Shown here: in pieces, positions 33,854 through 42,458 of the stretch
Layout: each line of letters begins with the position of its first letter
Position numbering within the stretch: position 1 is the first letter of the stretch
Origin: Flavobacterium litorale
GTDB taxonomy: Bacteria > Bacteroidota > Bacteroidia > Flavobacteriales > Flavobacteriaceae
Direction of reading: 5' to 3'
DNA: 64,000 nt
Assembly: GCF_019613795.1 (NCBI RefSeq)
Contig: NZ_CP080429.1
Coordinates: 2,158,501-2,222,500, forward strand
The notes under the pieces: generated by a model
Seen by the model: the letters and a program-made list of their open reading frames with translations, nothing else
Databases searched by the model: none
Told to the model about the DNA's origin: nothing
Translations under genes and position numbers: made by a program

Positions 33854-35242
33854 ATGGTTAAACAAACCACCATCAAAAGTGAAATTTCTTTAAAAGGAGT
33901 AGGACTCCATACTGGTAAAGAAGTTACAATTACTTTTAAACCCGCTCCCGTTAATAACGGATTTACTTTTGTAAGGGTAGATTTAGAAGGGCAACCCGTT
34001 GTAGAAGCGGATGCTAGCTATGTTGTTAACACACAGCGTGGCACTAATCTTGAAAAGAAAGGGGTAAAAATACAAACATCAGAACACGTGCTTGCTGCAT
34101 TTGTAGGTTGCGATGTTGATAATGTTATAATAGAACTTGATGCCTCTGAGCCACCTATTATGGATGGATCGTCCAAATACTTTGTCGAAGCCATAGAGAA
34201 AGTAGGAATAGAGGAGCAAGATGCTGAAAGACAGGTATATGTTGTTAAAGAAGTAATATCGTATACTGACGAAGTTACGGGAAGCGAAATTATAGTTATG
34301 CCTGCGGATGATTACCAAATTACTGCCATGGTAGATTTTGGTACTAAAGTATTAGGTACACAAAATGCAACGTTAAAAAGACTTAGCGATTTTAAAACGG
34401 AAATAGCTGACTCGAGAACATTTAGCTTTTTACATGAATTAGAGGCACTTTTAAATAACGGACTTATTAAAGGAGGTGACCTTAACAATGCTATTGTATA
34501 CGTAGATAAAGAAATATCTGACGAAACAATGGAAAACCTAAAAGTAGCCTTTGGTAAAGATAGTATAGCTATAAAACCAAACGGTATACTAGATAACCTT
34601 ACTTTGCATTATCCTAACGAAGCAGCACGCCATAAATTACTAGATGTAGTGGGCGATTTAGCGCTTGTAGGTATGCGCATACAAGGTAAAGTTATTGCCA
34701 ATAAACCAGGGCACTTTGTAAATACACAATTTGCCAAAAAATTATCTAAAATCATAAAAATAGAGCAGCGCAACCAAGTTCCGGTGTACGACCTGCACAA
34801 GGAGCCATTAATGGATGTGAACAAAATAATGAGTATGCTACCGCACCGACCACCGTTTTTGTTGGTAGATAAAATACTCGAAATGTCAGAAAATCATGTG
34901 GTAGGATTAAAAAATGTTACCATGAACGAGGGCTTCTTTGTTGGTCACTTTCCAGGAGCACCCGTAATGCCTGGCGTACTTATTGTAGAGGCTATGGCAC
35001 AAACAGGAGGGATACTAATATTGAGTTCTGTTCCCGACCCTGAAAATTACCTTACATATTTCATGAAAATTGACAATGTAAAATTCAAGCAAAAAGTATT
35101 ACCTGGCGATACACTTGTGTTTAAGTGTACCCTTATTTCTCCGATACGACGAGGAATTTGCCACATGCAAGCAAACGCTTATGCAAACGGTAAACTAGTT
35201 GCCGAAGCCGAACTGATGGCACAAATTGTCAAAAACAACTAA
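33854..35242 (+). CDS. lpxC/fabZ: Bifunctional UDP-3-O-acyl-GlcNAc deacetylase / 3-hydroxyacyl-ACP dehydratase
   Basis: A 462-residue fusion typical of Bacteroidetes. The N-terminal LpxC part (about 1-300) is the zinc deacetylase that commits the cell to lipid A: zinc ligands in TSEHVLAAF and HKLLDVVGD, plus the start ISLKGVGLHTG. The C-terminal FabZ part (from about 318) is the dehydratase of fatty acid elongation, with its active-site His in MLPHRPPFLLVDKI and Glu in GVLIVEAMAQTGG. Both halves keep their catalytic residues. The fusion would balance lipid A and fatty acid flux because both use 3-hydroxyacyl-ACP. It lies between lpxD and lpxA. Confidence 0.96.
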   Translation: MVKQTTIKSEISLKGVGLHTGKEVTITFKPAPVNNGFTFVRVDLEGQPVVEADASYVVNTQRGTNLEKKGVKIQTSEHVLAAFVGCDVDNVIIELDASEPPIMDGSSKYFVEAIEKVGIEEQDAERQVYVVKEVISYTDEVTGSEIIVMPADDYQITAMVDFGTKVLGTQNATLKRLSDFKTEIADSRTFSFLHELEALLNNGLIKGGDLNNAIVYVDKEISDETMENLKVAFGKDSIAIKPNGILDNLTLHYPNEAARHKLLDVVGDLALVGMRIQGKVIANKPGHFVNTQFAKKLSKIIKIEQRNQVPVYDLHKEPLMDVNKIMSMLPHRPPFLLVDKILEMSENHVVGLKNVTMNEGFFVGHFPGAPVMPGVLIVEAMAQTGGILILSSVPDPENYLTYFMKIDNVKFKQKVLPGDTLVFKCTLISPIRRGICHMQANAYANGKLVAEAELMAQIVKNN

Positions 35243-35252
35243 ACAGAATTGT

Positions 35253-36041
35253 ATGAATCAACCGCTAGCATACGTACATCCAGGAGCAAAAATTGCCAAA
35301 AATGTAGTAATAGAACCTTTTACTACCATACATAACAACGTAGAAATAGGAGAGGGTACTTGGATAGGCTCTAACGTTACTATAATGGAAGGAGCAAGAA
35401 TTGGTAAAAACTGTAGCATATTTCCAGGCGCAGTTATTGCCGCACCACCACAAGATTTAAAATATAAAGGCGAAGATACCACCGCCGAAATAGGCGATAA
35501 TACGACTATTAGAGAGTGTGTTACGATTAATAAAGGAACATCCGACCGTTTAAAAACCGTAATAGGTCACAATTGCCTTATTATGGCATATTCGCACGTT
35601 GCACACGATTGTGTTGTGGGTAACTACTGCATCTTCTCAAACAATACAAACCTAGCAGGTCATATTACAGTAGGCGATTATGTAGTATTGGCAGGATTAA
35701 CAGCGGTACACCAGTTTTGTACCATTGGTAGCCACGCCTTTGTAACAGGCGGATCGTTAGTACGAAAAGATGTGCCACCCTACGTAAAATCGGCACGTGA
35801 GCCACTTTCGTATGTAGGAATAAACTCTGTAGGATTACGCAGAAGAGGTTTTACATCGGAGAAAATAAGAGAAATACAAGATATTTACAGAATACTCTAC
35901 CAAAAAAATTACAACACTTCCCAAGCACTCGAAATTATAGAGGGCGAAATGGAAGCTACCCCAGAGCGTGACGAGATTATTATGGCAATCCGTAATTCAT
36001 CACGTGGTATCATGAAGGGGTACTCTGGGAATAACTATTAA
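35253..36041 (+). CDS. lpxA: Acyl-ACP:UDP-GlcNAc O-acyltransferase
   Basis: A 262-residue beta-helix enzyme for the first step of lipid A synthesis. From ATG 35253 it begins MNQPLAYVHPGAKIAKNVVI, the normal family start; a frame further upstream would overlap lpxC/fabZ. Hexapeptide repeats run to about residue 190, with the catalytic histidine in YSHVAHDCVVG and the chain-length region GLTAVHQFCTIG; the C-terminal helical part has VGLRRRGFTSEKI. It follows lpxC/fabZ by ten bases in one operon. Confidence 0.95.
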   Translation: MNQPLAYVHPGAKIAKNVVIEPFTTIHNNVEIGEGTWIGSNVTIMEGARIGKNCSIFPGAVIAAPPQDLKYKGEDTTAEIGDNTTIRECVTINKGTSDRLKTVIGHNCLIMAYSHVAHDCVVGNYCIFSNNTNLAGHITVGDYVVLAGLTAVHQFCTIGSHAFVTGGSLVRKDVPPYVKSAREPLSYVGINSVGLRRRGFTSEKIREIQDIYRILYQKNYNTSQALEIIEGEMEATPERDEIIMAIRNSSRGIMKGYSGNNY

Positions 36042-36079
36042 ATTGAAGATAAATCAATCAAAAAATAAATTAAAATATT

Positions 36080-36646
36080 ATGGCAAGTACATCAGATATC
36101 AGAAACGGATTATGCATTAAGTACAACCACGACATATATAAAATTATAGAATTTTTACACGTTAAGCCAGGTAAAGGTCCAGCCTTTGTTCGAACAAAAC
36201 TAAAAAGCCTTACCACAGGTAAAGTATTAGATAATACATTTTCTGCAGGACATAAAATTGAAGATGTACGAGTAGAAACACATAAATATCAGTTTTTATA
36301 TGCCGAAGGAAACGATTTCCACTTTATGCATACCGAAAACTACGAGCAAATATCATTAATGCGCGATATTCTTGATGCGCCAGATTTACTTAAAGAAGGC
36401 GAAGTAGTTATGGTTATTGTAAATACTGAAACTGATTTACCCCTTTCTGTAGATATGCCAGCCTCTGTAGTGCTCGAAGTAACATACACAGAGCCAGGCG
36501 TTAAAGGAAATACGGCTACAAATGCTACAAAACCTGCAAAAGTAGAAACAGGAGCATCAGTAAACGTACCGTTATTTATTAACGAAGGCGATAAAATAAA
36601 AATAGATACTGCTAGTGGTAGTTACCAAGAGCGTGTAAAGGAATAA
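36080..36646 (+). CDS. efp: Translation elongation factor P
   Basis: A 188-residue EF-P, which enters stalled ribosomes to help form bonds between consecutive prolines. Three beta-barrel domains are visible: the KOW-like N-terminal domain with the tip loop KPGKGPAFVR (K32 is the residue that can be modified), the middle domain YLYAEGNDFHFMHTENYEQ, and the C-terminal ETGASVNVPLFINEGDKIKIDTASGSYQERV signature. It sits between lpxA and the second lpxD-like gene, an order I recall from other flavobacteria. No modification enzyme is nearby. Confidence 0.95.
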   Translation: MASTSDIRNGLCIKYNHDIYKIIEFLHVKPGKGPAFVRTKLKSLTTGKVLDNTFSAGHKIEDVRVETHKYQFLYAEGNDFHFMHTENYEQISLMRDILDAPDLLKEGEVVMVIVNTETDLPLSVDMPASVVLEVTYTEPGVKGNTATNATKPAKVETGASVNVPLFINEGDKIKIDTASGSYQERVKE

Positions 36647-36659
36647 TATAATTTGTATC

Positions 36660-36689
36660 TTGGTGGTATAATACCTATTGTACCACCAA
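36660..36689. repeat. Inverted repeat between efp and the second lpxD-like gene
   Basis: TTGGTGGTA (36660-36668) and TACCACCAA (36681-36689) form a nine-base perfect stem with a 12-base loop. No T-run follows, so it is not a clear terminator; it could be an operator or an RNA structure in the leader of the next gene. Confidence 0.5.
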
Positions 36690-36716
36690 CTTAAATAATT
36701 ACATACAAACCTAAGT

Positions 36717-37649
36717 ATGAAGTTTCCAAATGTATATGCTTTAAAGGACATTGCTAAAATTATTGGTAGTGCGTACGTTGGTAGTCCATATTTTCCTGTA
36801 CACGGCATGAATGAAATTCATGTAGTAACAGCAGGCGATATTGTTTTTGTAGATCATCCAAAATACTACGACAAAGCATTACAATCGGCAGCTACAGTAG
36901 TTTTAATTAATAAAAAAGTAGATTGCCCAGAAGGTAAGGCATTACTAATTTCGGACGATCCGTTTAGAGATTTTAACAAGTTAACCAGCTATTTTAAACC
37001 ATTTCAGCCAGCAAGTGCTACCATAGCACCGTCGGCTAAAATAGGAGAGGGAACCATAATACAACCCAATGCCTTTATAGGCAATAATGTTACTATTGGT
37101 AAAAATTGCCGAATTTACTCCAATGTATGTATTTACGATAATGCTGTAATTGGCAACAATGTAATTATCCATTCAGGTACTGTACTTGGCGCAGATGCCT
37201 TTTATTATAAAAAACGCCCCGAAGGTTTTGACCAGTTACTGTCAGGCGGCAGGGTAGTAATAGAGGATAACGTGGGCATAGGAGCACTTTGTACTATAGA
37301 CAATGGCGTTACAGGCGACACAACAATTGGTGCAGGTACTAAAATAGATAATCAGGTGCACGTAGGGCACGATACTATTATTGGTAAAAAATGCCTTATT
37401 GCAGCACAAACAGGTATAGCAGGTTGTGTAATTATTGAAGACGAAGTAACCATTTGGGGGCAAGTAGGCTTGGCAAGTGGTATAACCATTGGTAGTAAAG
37501 CTGTATTACTAGCACAATCTGGAGTAGGTAAATCTATCGATAGCGGAAAAATATATTTTGGTTCTCCTGCCGAAGAATCCAGAGAAAAAATGAAACAGCT
37601 ATTTAATGTAAAACGTATACCTGAAATTCTAGAAAAACTAAAAGAATAA
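36717..37649 (+). CDS. LpxD-like N-acyltransferase paralogue
   Basis: A 310-residue left-handed beta-helix acyltransferase similar in layout to LpxD but shorter and divergent. The N-terminal domain has GDIVFVDHPKYYDKAL; the helix core begins near residue 95 (TIAPSAKIGEGTIIQPNAF) and keeps the LpxD-type histidine in NQVHVGHDTIIG; a short C-terminal helix follows (SREKMKQLF). The neighbouring lpxD is canonical, so this may handle another acyl chain, another sugar, or the same step under other conditions. It follows efp and is preceded by an inverted repeat. Substrate not predictable. Confidence 0.85.
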   Translation: MKFPNVYALKDIAKIIGSAYVGSPYFPVHGMNEIHVVTAGDIVFVDHPKYYDKALQSAATVVLINKKVDCPEGKALLISDDPFRDFNKLTSYFKPFQPASATIAPSAKIGEGTIIQPNAFIGNNVTIGKNCRIYSNVCIYDNAVIGNNVIIHSGTVLGADAFYYKKRPEGFDQLLSGGRVVIEDNVGIGALCTIDNGVTGDTTIGAGTKIDNQVHVGHDTIIGKKCLIAAQTGIAGCVIIEDEVTIWGQVGLASGITIGSKAVLLAQSGVGKSIDSGKIYFGSPAEESREKMKQLFNVKRIPEILEKLKE

Positions 37650-37656
37650 AAATAAT

Positions 37657-38019
37657 ATGGATGCAAAAGAACTCGTAACGGCATATTATAAATCTGACGC
37701 TTTTAGTAATCTCGAAGTTACCAATCGTTTTATACATGACGATTTAACTGTAGAGTGGCGTAGCTCTAAAGGCTATTTAGAGCTTGATAAAGATGATCTT
37801 TTAGAACTGGTAACGGGACTAAAGAAGGCATATTCTTCTTATAGGCTAGATATTGGTAATATAATTGCCGATGGCAATAAAGTTTGCGTACGCTACACCC
37901 ATTACGTACATGCTTTTGAAAACCCAGATGAAGAAGTAGTACTGGGGCATTTTGTAGCTATTTGGGAAGTAAAAGAAAGAAAATTATACAAAGGTTACCT
38001 TATGAGCCAAGTAGAGTAG
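37657..38019 (+). CDS. SnoaL/NTF2-like protein
   Basis: A 120-residue protein with the cone-shaped NTF2 fold pattern: an N-terminal helix (ELVTAYYKSDAF), FIHDDLTVEWRSSKGYLELDKDDLLELV, then strands including GNKVCVRYTHYVHAF and VVLGHFVAIWEVKERKLYKGYLMSQ. It resembles the SnoaL-like nuclear transport factor 2 family, which includes isomerases, dehydratases and many binding proteins. The catalytic role cannot be read off. It begins seven bases after the LpxD-like gene, so is likely in its operon. Confidence 0.75.
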   Translation: MDAKELVTAYYKSDAFSNLEVTNRFIHDDLTVEWRSSKGYLELDKDDLLELVTGLKKAYSSYRLDIGNIIADGNKVCVRYTHYVHAFENPDEEVVLGHFVAIWEVKERKLYKGYLMSQVE

Positions 38020-38043
38020 CACCAAAAGATATACTAATGATTA

Positions 38044-39156
38044 ATGCTACAAAACAGTTCACTTTTAAGAATAGTTGCTCTTTTTTGGATTATAGCAAAA
38101 TTCATGAGTATAAACCTTTGGTTGGCAAACAGGCTGTATCCTGTAGTTCCTGCTTTTAATTTACCAATTACTATTCCCGCCTCATTACATACCACGTTAT
38201 TCGTCCTTTCAATTTCAAGTTTATTCCTTTTATTACTTTTTCCTAAAAAGAACAAACTACTCTTAGTAATACTCATTACAGAACTATTTTCCTGTGTTTT
38301 AGATGTTGCACGATGGCAACCATGGGAGTACCAATATATTTTTATACTGTTAGTATGTTTTCTAAACAAAAACAACCCAAAAGCAGCTCGTAACGGACTA
38401 TTTTTTATACTAGTATCTACTTACATTTATAGCGGTTTTCATAAAATGAATGGCGCATTTTTATTCTCCATTTGGGAACGTACAATATTGCATAACTTTA
38501 TTGGGTTGCCCAATACAACTATAAACAATGTAAAACTACATTATGCTGGATTGCTTTTACCAATCTTGGAAATATGTTTAGGGCTTTCCTTACTCTTACT
38601 CAAAAACAAAAAACTTCCCGCTTTGCTGCTTATCAGTATGCATATATTACTATTGCTGCTTTTAGGACCATTGGGTGTTAACCATAACAGCGTTGTTTGG
38701 CCTTGGAATGTATGTATAATACTACTTTTGTATTTACTATTTATAAGAGAAACAAAACCAGAATATAACCTTATTGCAATCACTAAAAAAAGAAATGTGA
38801 TTATACTGTTTTTTTGGGGTATATTACCAATATTAAGCTTTGTAGGATGTTGGCAGCAATATTTATCGTCCAACCTATACTCAGGAAATACCTTTAAAAT
38901 GGACATTTGTTTTGATGATAAAAAAACATCAGAACAATTCTCGGAATATTTATCAAAAGGTAAAAATAGTGTCTGTAACGGAAAAACAAGACTGTCGGTG
39001 CTACATTGGGCATATACCGAAATGAATGTTACCTCGTACCCTGAAGTATGGTATTATAAAAGATTTAAAAAACAATACGAAAAACAATACGGGGCAGATA
39101 ATGCCAATTTTATTATATATCGTTACCCCTACAATAACATAAAAGAAGTTGAATAA
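38044..39156 (+). CDS. Multi-pass membrane protein, HTTM-like
   Basis: A 370-residue protein with about eight membrane segments in the first 270 residues and a soluble C-terminal part (about 280-370). Between segments it has DVARWQPWEYQYIF and YIYSGFHKMNGAFLFSIWE, a pattern like the HTTM/vitamin K-dependent carboxylase-related membrane family, where this region carries conserved residues; I am not sure of this family. The C-terminal part holds three cysteines (MDICFDDKK, VCNGKTR and an earlier one), possibly extracytoplasmic. It starts 24 bases after the SnoaL-like gene. Function unknown. Confidence 0.6.
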   Translation: MLQNSSLLRIVALFWIIAKFMSINLWLANRLYPVVPAFNLPITIPASLHTTLFVLSISSLFLLLLFPKKNKLLLVILITELFSCVLDVARWQPWEYQYIFILLVCFLNKNNPKAARNGLFFILVSTYIYSGFHKMNGAFLFSIWERTILHNFIGLPNTTINNVKLHYAGLLLPILEICLGLSLLLLKNKKLPALLLISMHILLLLLLGPLGVNHNSVVWPWNVCIILLLYLLFIRETKPEYNLIAITKKRNVIILFFWGILPILSFVGCWQQYLSSNLYSGNTFKMDICFDDKKTSEQFSEYLSKGKNSVCNGKTRLSVLHWAYTEMNVTSYPEVWYYKRFKKQYEKQYGADNANFIIYRYPYNNIKEVE

Positions 39157-39206
39157 ACTTTTACTATAAATATCAAAAAAAGCTTTATATATTTTAAGTA
39201 AAAAGC

Positions 39207-39214
39207 TATTTTTG
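39207..39214 (+). promoter_or_regulatory. -7 promoter element TATTTTTG
   Basis: Matches TAnnTTTG, 34 bases before sucD. Confidence 0.5.
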
Positions 39215-39248
39215 CCTTGCGATTATAAATAATTAAAAAAAAATATCC

Positions 39249-40121
39249 ATGAGTGTTTTAGTTAATAAAAATTCCAAAATAATTGTTCAGGGATTCACAG
39301 GCAGCGAAGGTACCTTTCATGCAACTCAAATGATTGAATATGGCACCAACGTAGTAGGCGGTGTAACACCAGGAAAGGGTGGTACAACACACCTAGACCG
39401 TCCTGTTTTTAATACTGTTGCCGAAGCCGTAGAAAAAGTGGGTGCAGATACAACTATTATATTCGTTCCGCCTGCATTTGCCGCAGATGCAATTATGGAA
39501 GCTGCAGAAGCTGGAATTAAAGTAATTATTACAATTACCGAAGGTATTCCTGTTGCTGATATGATTAAAGCTTATGATTATATTCAAGATAAAGATTGTC
39601 GCCTTGTAGGACCTAACTGCCCAGGTGTAATTACACCAGGCGAAGCTAAAGTTGGTATTATGCCAGGTTTTGTGTTTAAACAAGGAGGCGTTGGTATTGT
39701 ATCTAAATCAGGTACACTAACTTACGAAGCTGCCGACCAAGTTGTAAAACAAGGTTTAGGTATTACAACAGCAATTGGTATTGGTGGCGACCCAATTATT
39801 GGTACTACTACAAAAGAGGCTGTTGAACTATTGATGAACGACCCAGAAACAAAGTGTATTGTTATGATAGGCGAGATAGGCGGACAGCTTGAAGCTGATG
39901 CTGCTAAATGGATAAAAGCCGACGGTAACAAAAAGCCAGTTGTAGGATTTATTGCTGGAGAAACAGCACCTAAAGGACGTACTATGGGGCACGCTGGTGC
40001 AATTGTAGGGGGTGCTGATGATACTGCGGAAGCTAAAAAGCGTATTATGAGAGAGAACGGTATACACGTTGTAGATTCTCCTGCTGAGATAGGCAAAAAA
40101 GTAAAAGAAGTATTGGGTTAA
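39249..40121 (+). CDS. sucD: Succinate-CoA ligase, alpha subunit
   Basis: A 290-residue TCA-cycle enzyme subunit. It binds CoA through its N-terminal Rossmann domain ([19 protein letters not shown]) and carries the phosphorylated histidine in [11 protein letters not shown] (about 245). GGDPIIGT lies in the core. With the beta subunit (sucC) it turns succinyl-CoA to succinate and makes ATP or GTP. Unlike the usual sucCD operon, sucC lies 18 kb away on the other strand (57956-59149). It has its own -7 element and a strong terminator. Confidence 0.96.
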   Translation: MSVLVNKNSKIIVQGFTGSEGTFHATQMIEYGTNVVGGVTPGKGGTTHLDRPVFNTVAEAVEKVGADTTIIFVPPAFAADAIMEAAEAGIKVIITITEGIPVADMIKAYDYIQDKDCRLVGPNCPGVITPGEAKVGIMPGFVFKQGGVGIVSKSGTLTYEAADQVVKQGLGITTAIGIGGDPIIGTTTKEAVELLMNDPETKCIVMIGEIGGQLEADAAKWIKADGNKKPVVGFIAGETAPKGRTMGHAGAIVGGADDTAEAKKRIMRENGIHVVDSPAEIGKKVKEVLG

Positions 40122-40150
40122 TAAAAAACAAATACTAATTTATTACATAC

Positions 40151-40187
40151 AAATAAAGGCTACGTTTTCGTAGCCTTTATTTGTATT
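40151..40187. terminator. Bidirectional rho-independent terminator
   Basis: AAATAAAGGCTACG (40151-40164), loop TTTT, CGTAGCCTTTATTT (40169-40182), then a T-rich tail. It lies between converging sucD and the DUF892 gene. Confidence 0.85.
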
Positions 40188-40210
40188 ATGCAGTTTCTAT
40201 TTGCTCTTAA

Positions 40211-40744
40211 TTATTCGGTAGCTTCAAAGTTTATGTCATTATATGCATTATCAGTTAGTGACTGGTCAGCTGCTTTTTCTTCACGTAACGATTCATGCAA
40301 GATTTCAGCAACGTCATCATAACCTAGCGTTTTAGAAAAAGAACATAATATACCATAAGTAGCTATTTCATAATGCTTAATTTTTTGCGAGGCAGCAATA
40401 ATTCCTGCATCACGAACAGATCCTTTTTCCGTAGTCTCCATAATGTGTTTTGCCTCTTTCACTAAACCATCCATAGCTTCACACTTCTCACCTTCGGCCT
40501 TTTCACCTACGATATTAAAAACTTTTTCTAATCTCGAAATTTGTTCATCAGTTTCTCTGTCCTGATCCTTAAGCGACTTTTTTAAACTTTCGGTAGTGGC
40601 GTTTTCAATCATTGCAGGTAATGACTTAGATAAAGATTGCTCTGCCCAGTAAATATCTTTAAGACTATGTACGTATAAACCTCTAAGACTTTCGGCTGCG
40701 TCAGAACTTGTTTTTACTTCTTTAATTTTCGTTTCAGTACTCAT
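40211..40744 (-). CDS. DUF892/YciF-type ferritin-like protein
   Basis: A 177-residue four-helix protein of the DUF892 family. It shows YVHSLKDIYWAEQSLSKSLPAMI, an acidic second helix (LKDQDRETDEQISRLEKVF), CEAMDGLVKEA and the last pair DAGIIAASQKIKHYEIATYG and LHESLREEKAADQ. The spaced Glu and His residues suit a di-iron ferritin-like site. Members are stress proteins of unclear chemistry. It is a single gene with a -7 element at 40784-40791 and a shared terminator. Confidence 0.88.
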   Translation of the reverse strand: MSTETKIKEVKTSSDAAESLRGLYVHSLKDIYWAEQSLSKSLPAMIENATTESLKKSLKDQDRETDEQISRLEKVFNIVGEKAEGEKCEAMDGLVKEAKHIMETTEKGSVRDAGIIAASQKIKHYEIATYGILCSFSKTLGYDDVAEILHESLREEKAADQSLTDNAYNDINFEATE

Positions 40745-40783
40745 AATGTTTAATTTTGTTGTAGTTATTATTAATATTCATAC

Positions 40784-40791
40784 CAAATTTA
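40784..40791 (-). promoter_or_regulatory. -7 promoter element TAAATTTG
   Basis: Matches TAnnTTTG on the minus strand, 39 bases before the DUF892 gene. Confidence 0.4.
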
Positions 40792-40906
40792 TCCAATACA
40801 TTAGGTTATAGCTACTAACAAAATCATAAATTATATGCTGCTAACAATAGTTTAACTTCTATGTTAAATATAGTATAACACAAATGTAAAACTTCGAATA
40901 CTTATC

Positions 40907-41398
40907 ATGAAAAACTCGTTTTTACCCATAATCTACCCTAATTCCCTAATTATAATTTTAGGCACTATGCCTGGTGAAAAATCTTTAGAACTACAGCAAT
41001 ATTATGGGAATAGAGGAAATCAGTTCTGGAAATTATTATACACATTATTTGACAAACCTTTTAGCTACAATTACGAAGAACGAATAGAGTTATTAAGGCT
41101 ACATAAAATAGCTTTATGGGATGTATTACAATATTGTGAAAGAGAAGGAAGTTTGGATAGTAATATAAAAAACGAAAAGCCTAACGATTTTGATGCATTC
41201 CATACCAACTACCCAGCTATTAAGTATGTATTGTTTTCTAGTAAAAAGGCAGCAGCATATTATGATAAGTATGTAGGTAGAAAACTTAATATACATTATG
41301 ACGTTTTACCATCGCCAAGCGGGGCGAATGCAACAATGACTTTTTTGGATAAATTAACCATTTGGAACCAAAAAATAATGCCACTAATTACAAAGTAA
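40907..41398 (+). CDS. DNA-deoxyinosine glycosylase (family 6 uracil-DNA glycosylase fold)
   Basis: A 163-residue DNA glycosylase of the uracil-DNA glycosylase superfamily. The first motif is LGTMPGEKSLELQQYYGNRGNQFW (about 18-41), which fits the hypoxanthine-DNA glycosylase group that removes deaminated adenine; a later LPSPSGANATM (about 136-146) is the DNA-intercalating second motif. It would act in base excision repair of deaminated bases. It stands alone. Family 6 assignment is from motif memory; family 4/5 activity on uracil is the alternative. Confidence 0.85.
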   Translation: MKNSFLPIIYPNSLIIILGTMPGEKSLELQQYYGNRGNQFWKLLYTLFDKPFSYNYEERIELLRLHKIALWDVLQYCEREGSLDSNIKNEKPNDFDAFHTNYPAIKYVLFSSKKAAAYYDKYVGRKLNIHYDVLPSPSGANATMTFLDKLTIWNQKIMPLITK

Positions 41399-41707
41399 AA
41401 GTGGCAACTTATAAGTAATGTTTTAATAGATTATAGCAGGTTTAGGTTACGTCATAAAATATTTTTGTAGCCTTTTCTGTTTGTAGTTTCTCAATGTCAT
41501 CCGTAACATGTACTTCAATCGCTTTTTTAAAGTATTCCGTTTCATAATTAGTTTATTTTGGTTAACGAGAACAAATTTCGGCAAACTAATGCCATATAAC
41601 CTTAATTTTGTATTAAAACTATATTAAAAATGTTTAATAGCCATTACGGTAATAACCAAGTAGCTATATGTACTATATCATTTTTAAAGCGCAATGTGCT
41701 TATAAAA
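41399..41707. other. Intergenic region with a possible decayed reading frame
   Basis: A 309-base stretch between the glycosylase and the PAS protein. On the minus strand 41552-41442 holds 36 codons with a protein-like composition (YETEYFKKAIEVHVTDDIEK) that end in a stop but have no start and follow a stop, which suggests a decayed gene end. Nothing else was recognised: no tRNA, strong hairpin or promoter with both boxes. Confidence 0.35.
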
Positions 41708-42178
41708 TTATTTCTCTTTCTCCTTATTGTTTATCATGTGATATTTTGTAAAATCTACACATGAATTCAATAATCCAATTAATTTCCCAGATGTGTTAAA
41801 TAACGGTTTAGGTCTACATTCTACATAAAACCGTTTGCCCTCGACGTTTTCTATTATAATTTCTTCGTTAAATGATTTACCTTCTTTTAATGCTTTTGCT
41901 ATAGGTGTTTTCTCAATTTCTAGAGGATCACCCTCAATAGTAAAGGCTTTCCAACCTGTATAGTAATAATCTTTACCAATTTTTGGATTAGCACCCCAAA
42001 AATTAGCAGCAGCTTTGTTGTAATACGTAATTCTACCTTCTACATCACAAGTATATATTATTGCAGGTATAAATTCGATAAGTCTAGAAAAATATTCTTC
42101 CTTAATGATGGATATGTGTTCAGCATCATGATTTTTGGAAATATCAGAATCATCAAAATACGTAGAAAATCTATCCAT
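41708..42178 (-). CDS. Single PAS-domain protein
   Basis: A 156-residue protein consisting of one PAS domain (about 30-150): FIPAIIYTCDVEGRITYYNKAAANFWG, then EKTPIAKALKEGKSFNEEIIIE and the PAC-like end RFYVECRPKPLFNTSGKLIGLLNSCVDFT. There is no kinase, GGDEF, HTH or membrane segment, so as a stand-alone sensor module it would have to act on a partner. The gene is flanked by AT-rich spacers on both sides and has no operon partner. Ligand unknown. Confidence 0.8.
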   Translation of the reverse strand: MDRFSTYFDDSDISKNHDAEHISIIKEEYFSRLIEFIPAIIYTCDVEGRITYYNKAAANFWGANPKIGKDYYYTGWKAFTIEGDPLEIEKTPIAKALKEGKSFNEEIIIENVEGKRFYVECRPKPLFNTSGKLIGLLNSCVDFTKYHMINNKEKEK

Positions 42179-42401
42179 TATATCTATTATTTAATGAAAT
42201 ACTAGGTTACAATACAATAATTAAGCCTAATTGATAATAAATAAATGTACGCATAATATATTATTTATAACTAAAAAAATGGTTTTTAAACATTTTAAAA
42301 TATAAGAATATAATTTTTTAACAAAAAATTAAAATTATTTATACATTCGGTAATGTTCATTTTATATTGTTTGTATAACAACGCTTAAAGATATAGGGCA
42401 C

Positions 42402-42429
42402 AAAAAAGGCTACCGATGTGGGTAGCCTT
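42402..42429 (-). terminator. Rho-independent terminator of the OmpA lipoprotein gene
   Basis: Read on the minus strand, AAGGCTACC and GGTAGCCTT (42406-42414, 42421-42429) pair and a T-run follows (42407-42402). Confidence 0.8.
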
Positions 42430-42458
42430 AAAAAATTACATTACAATAATTATATACT

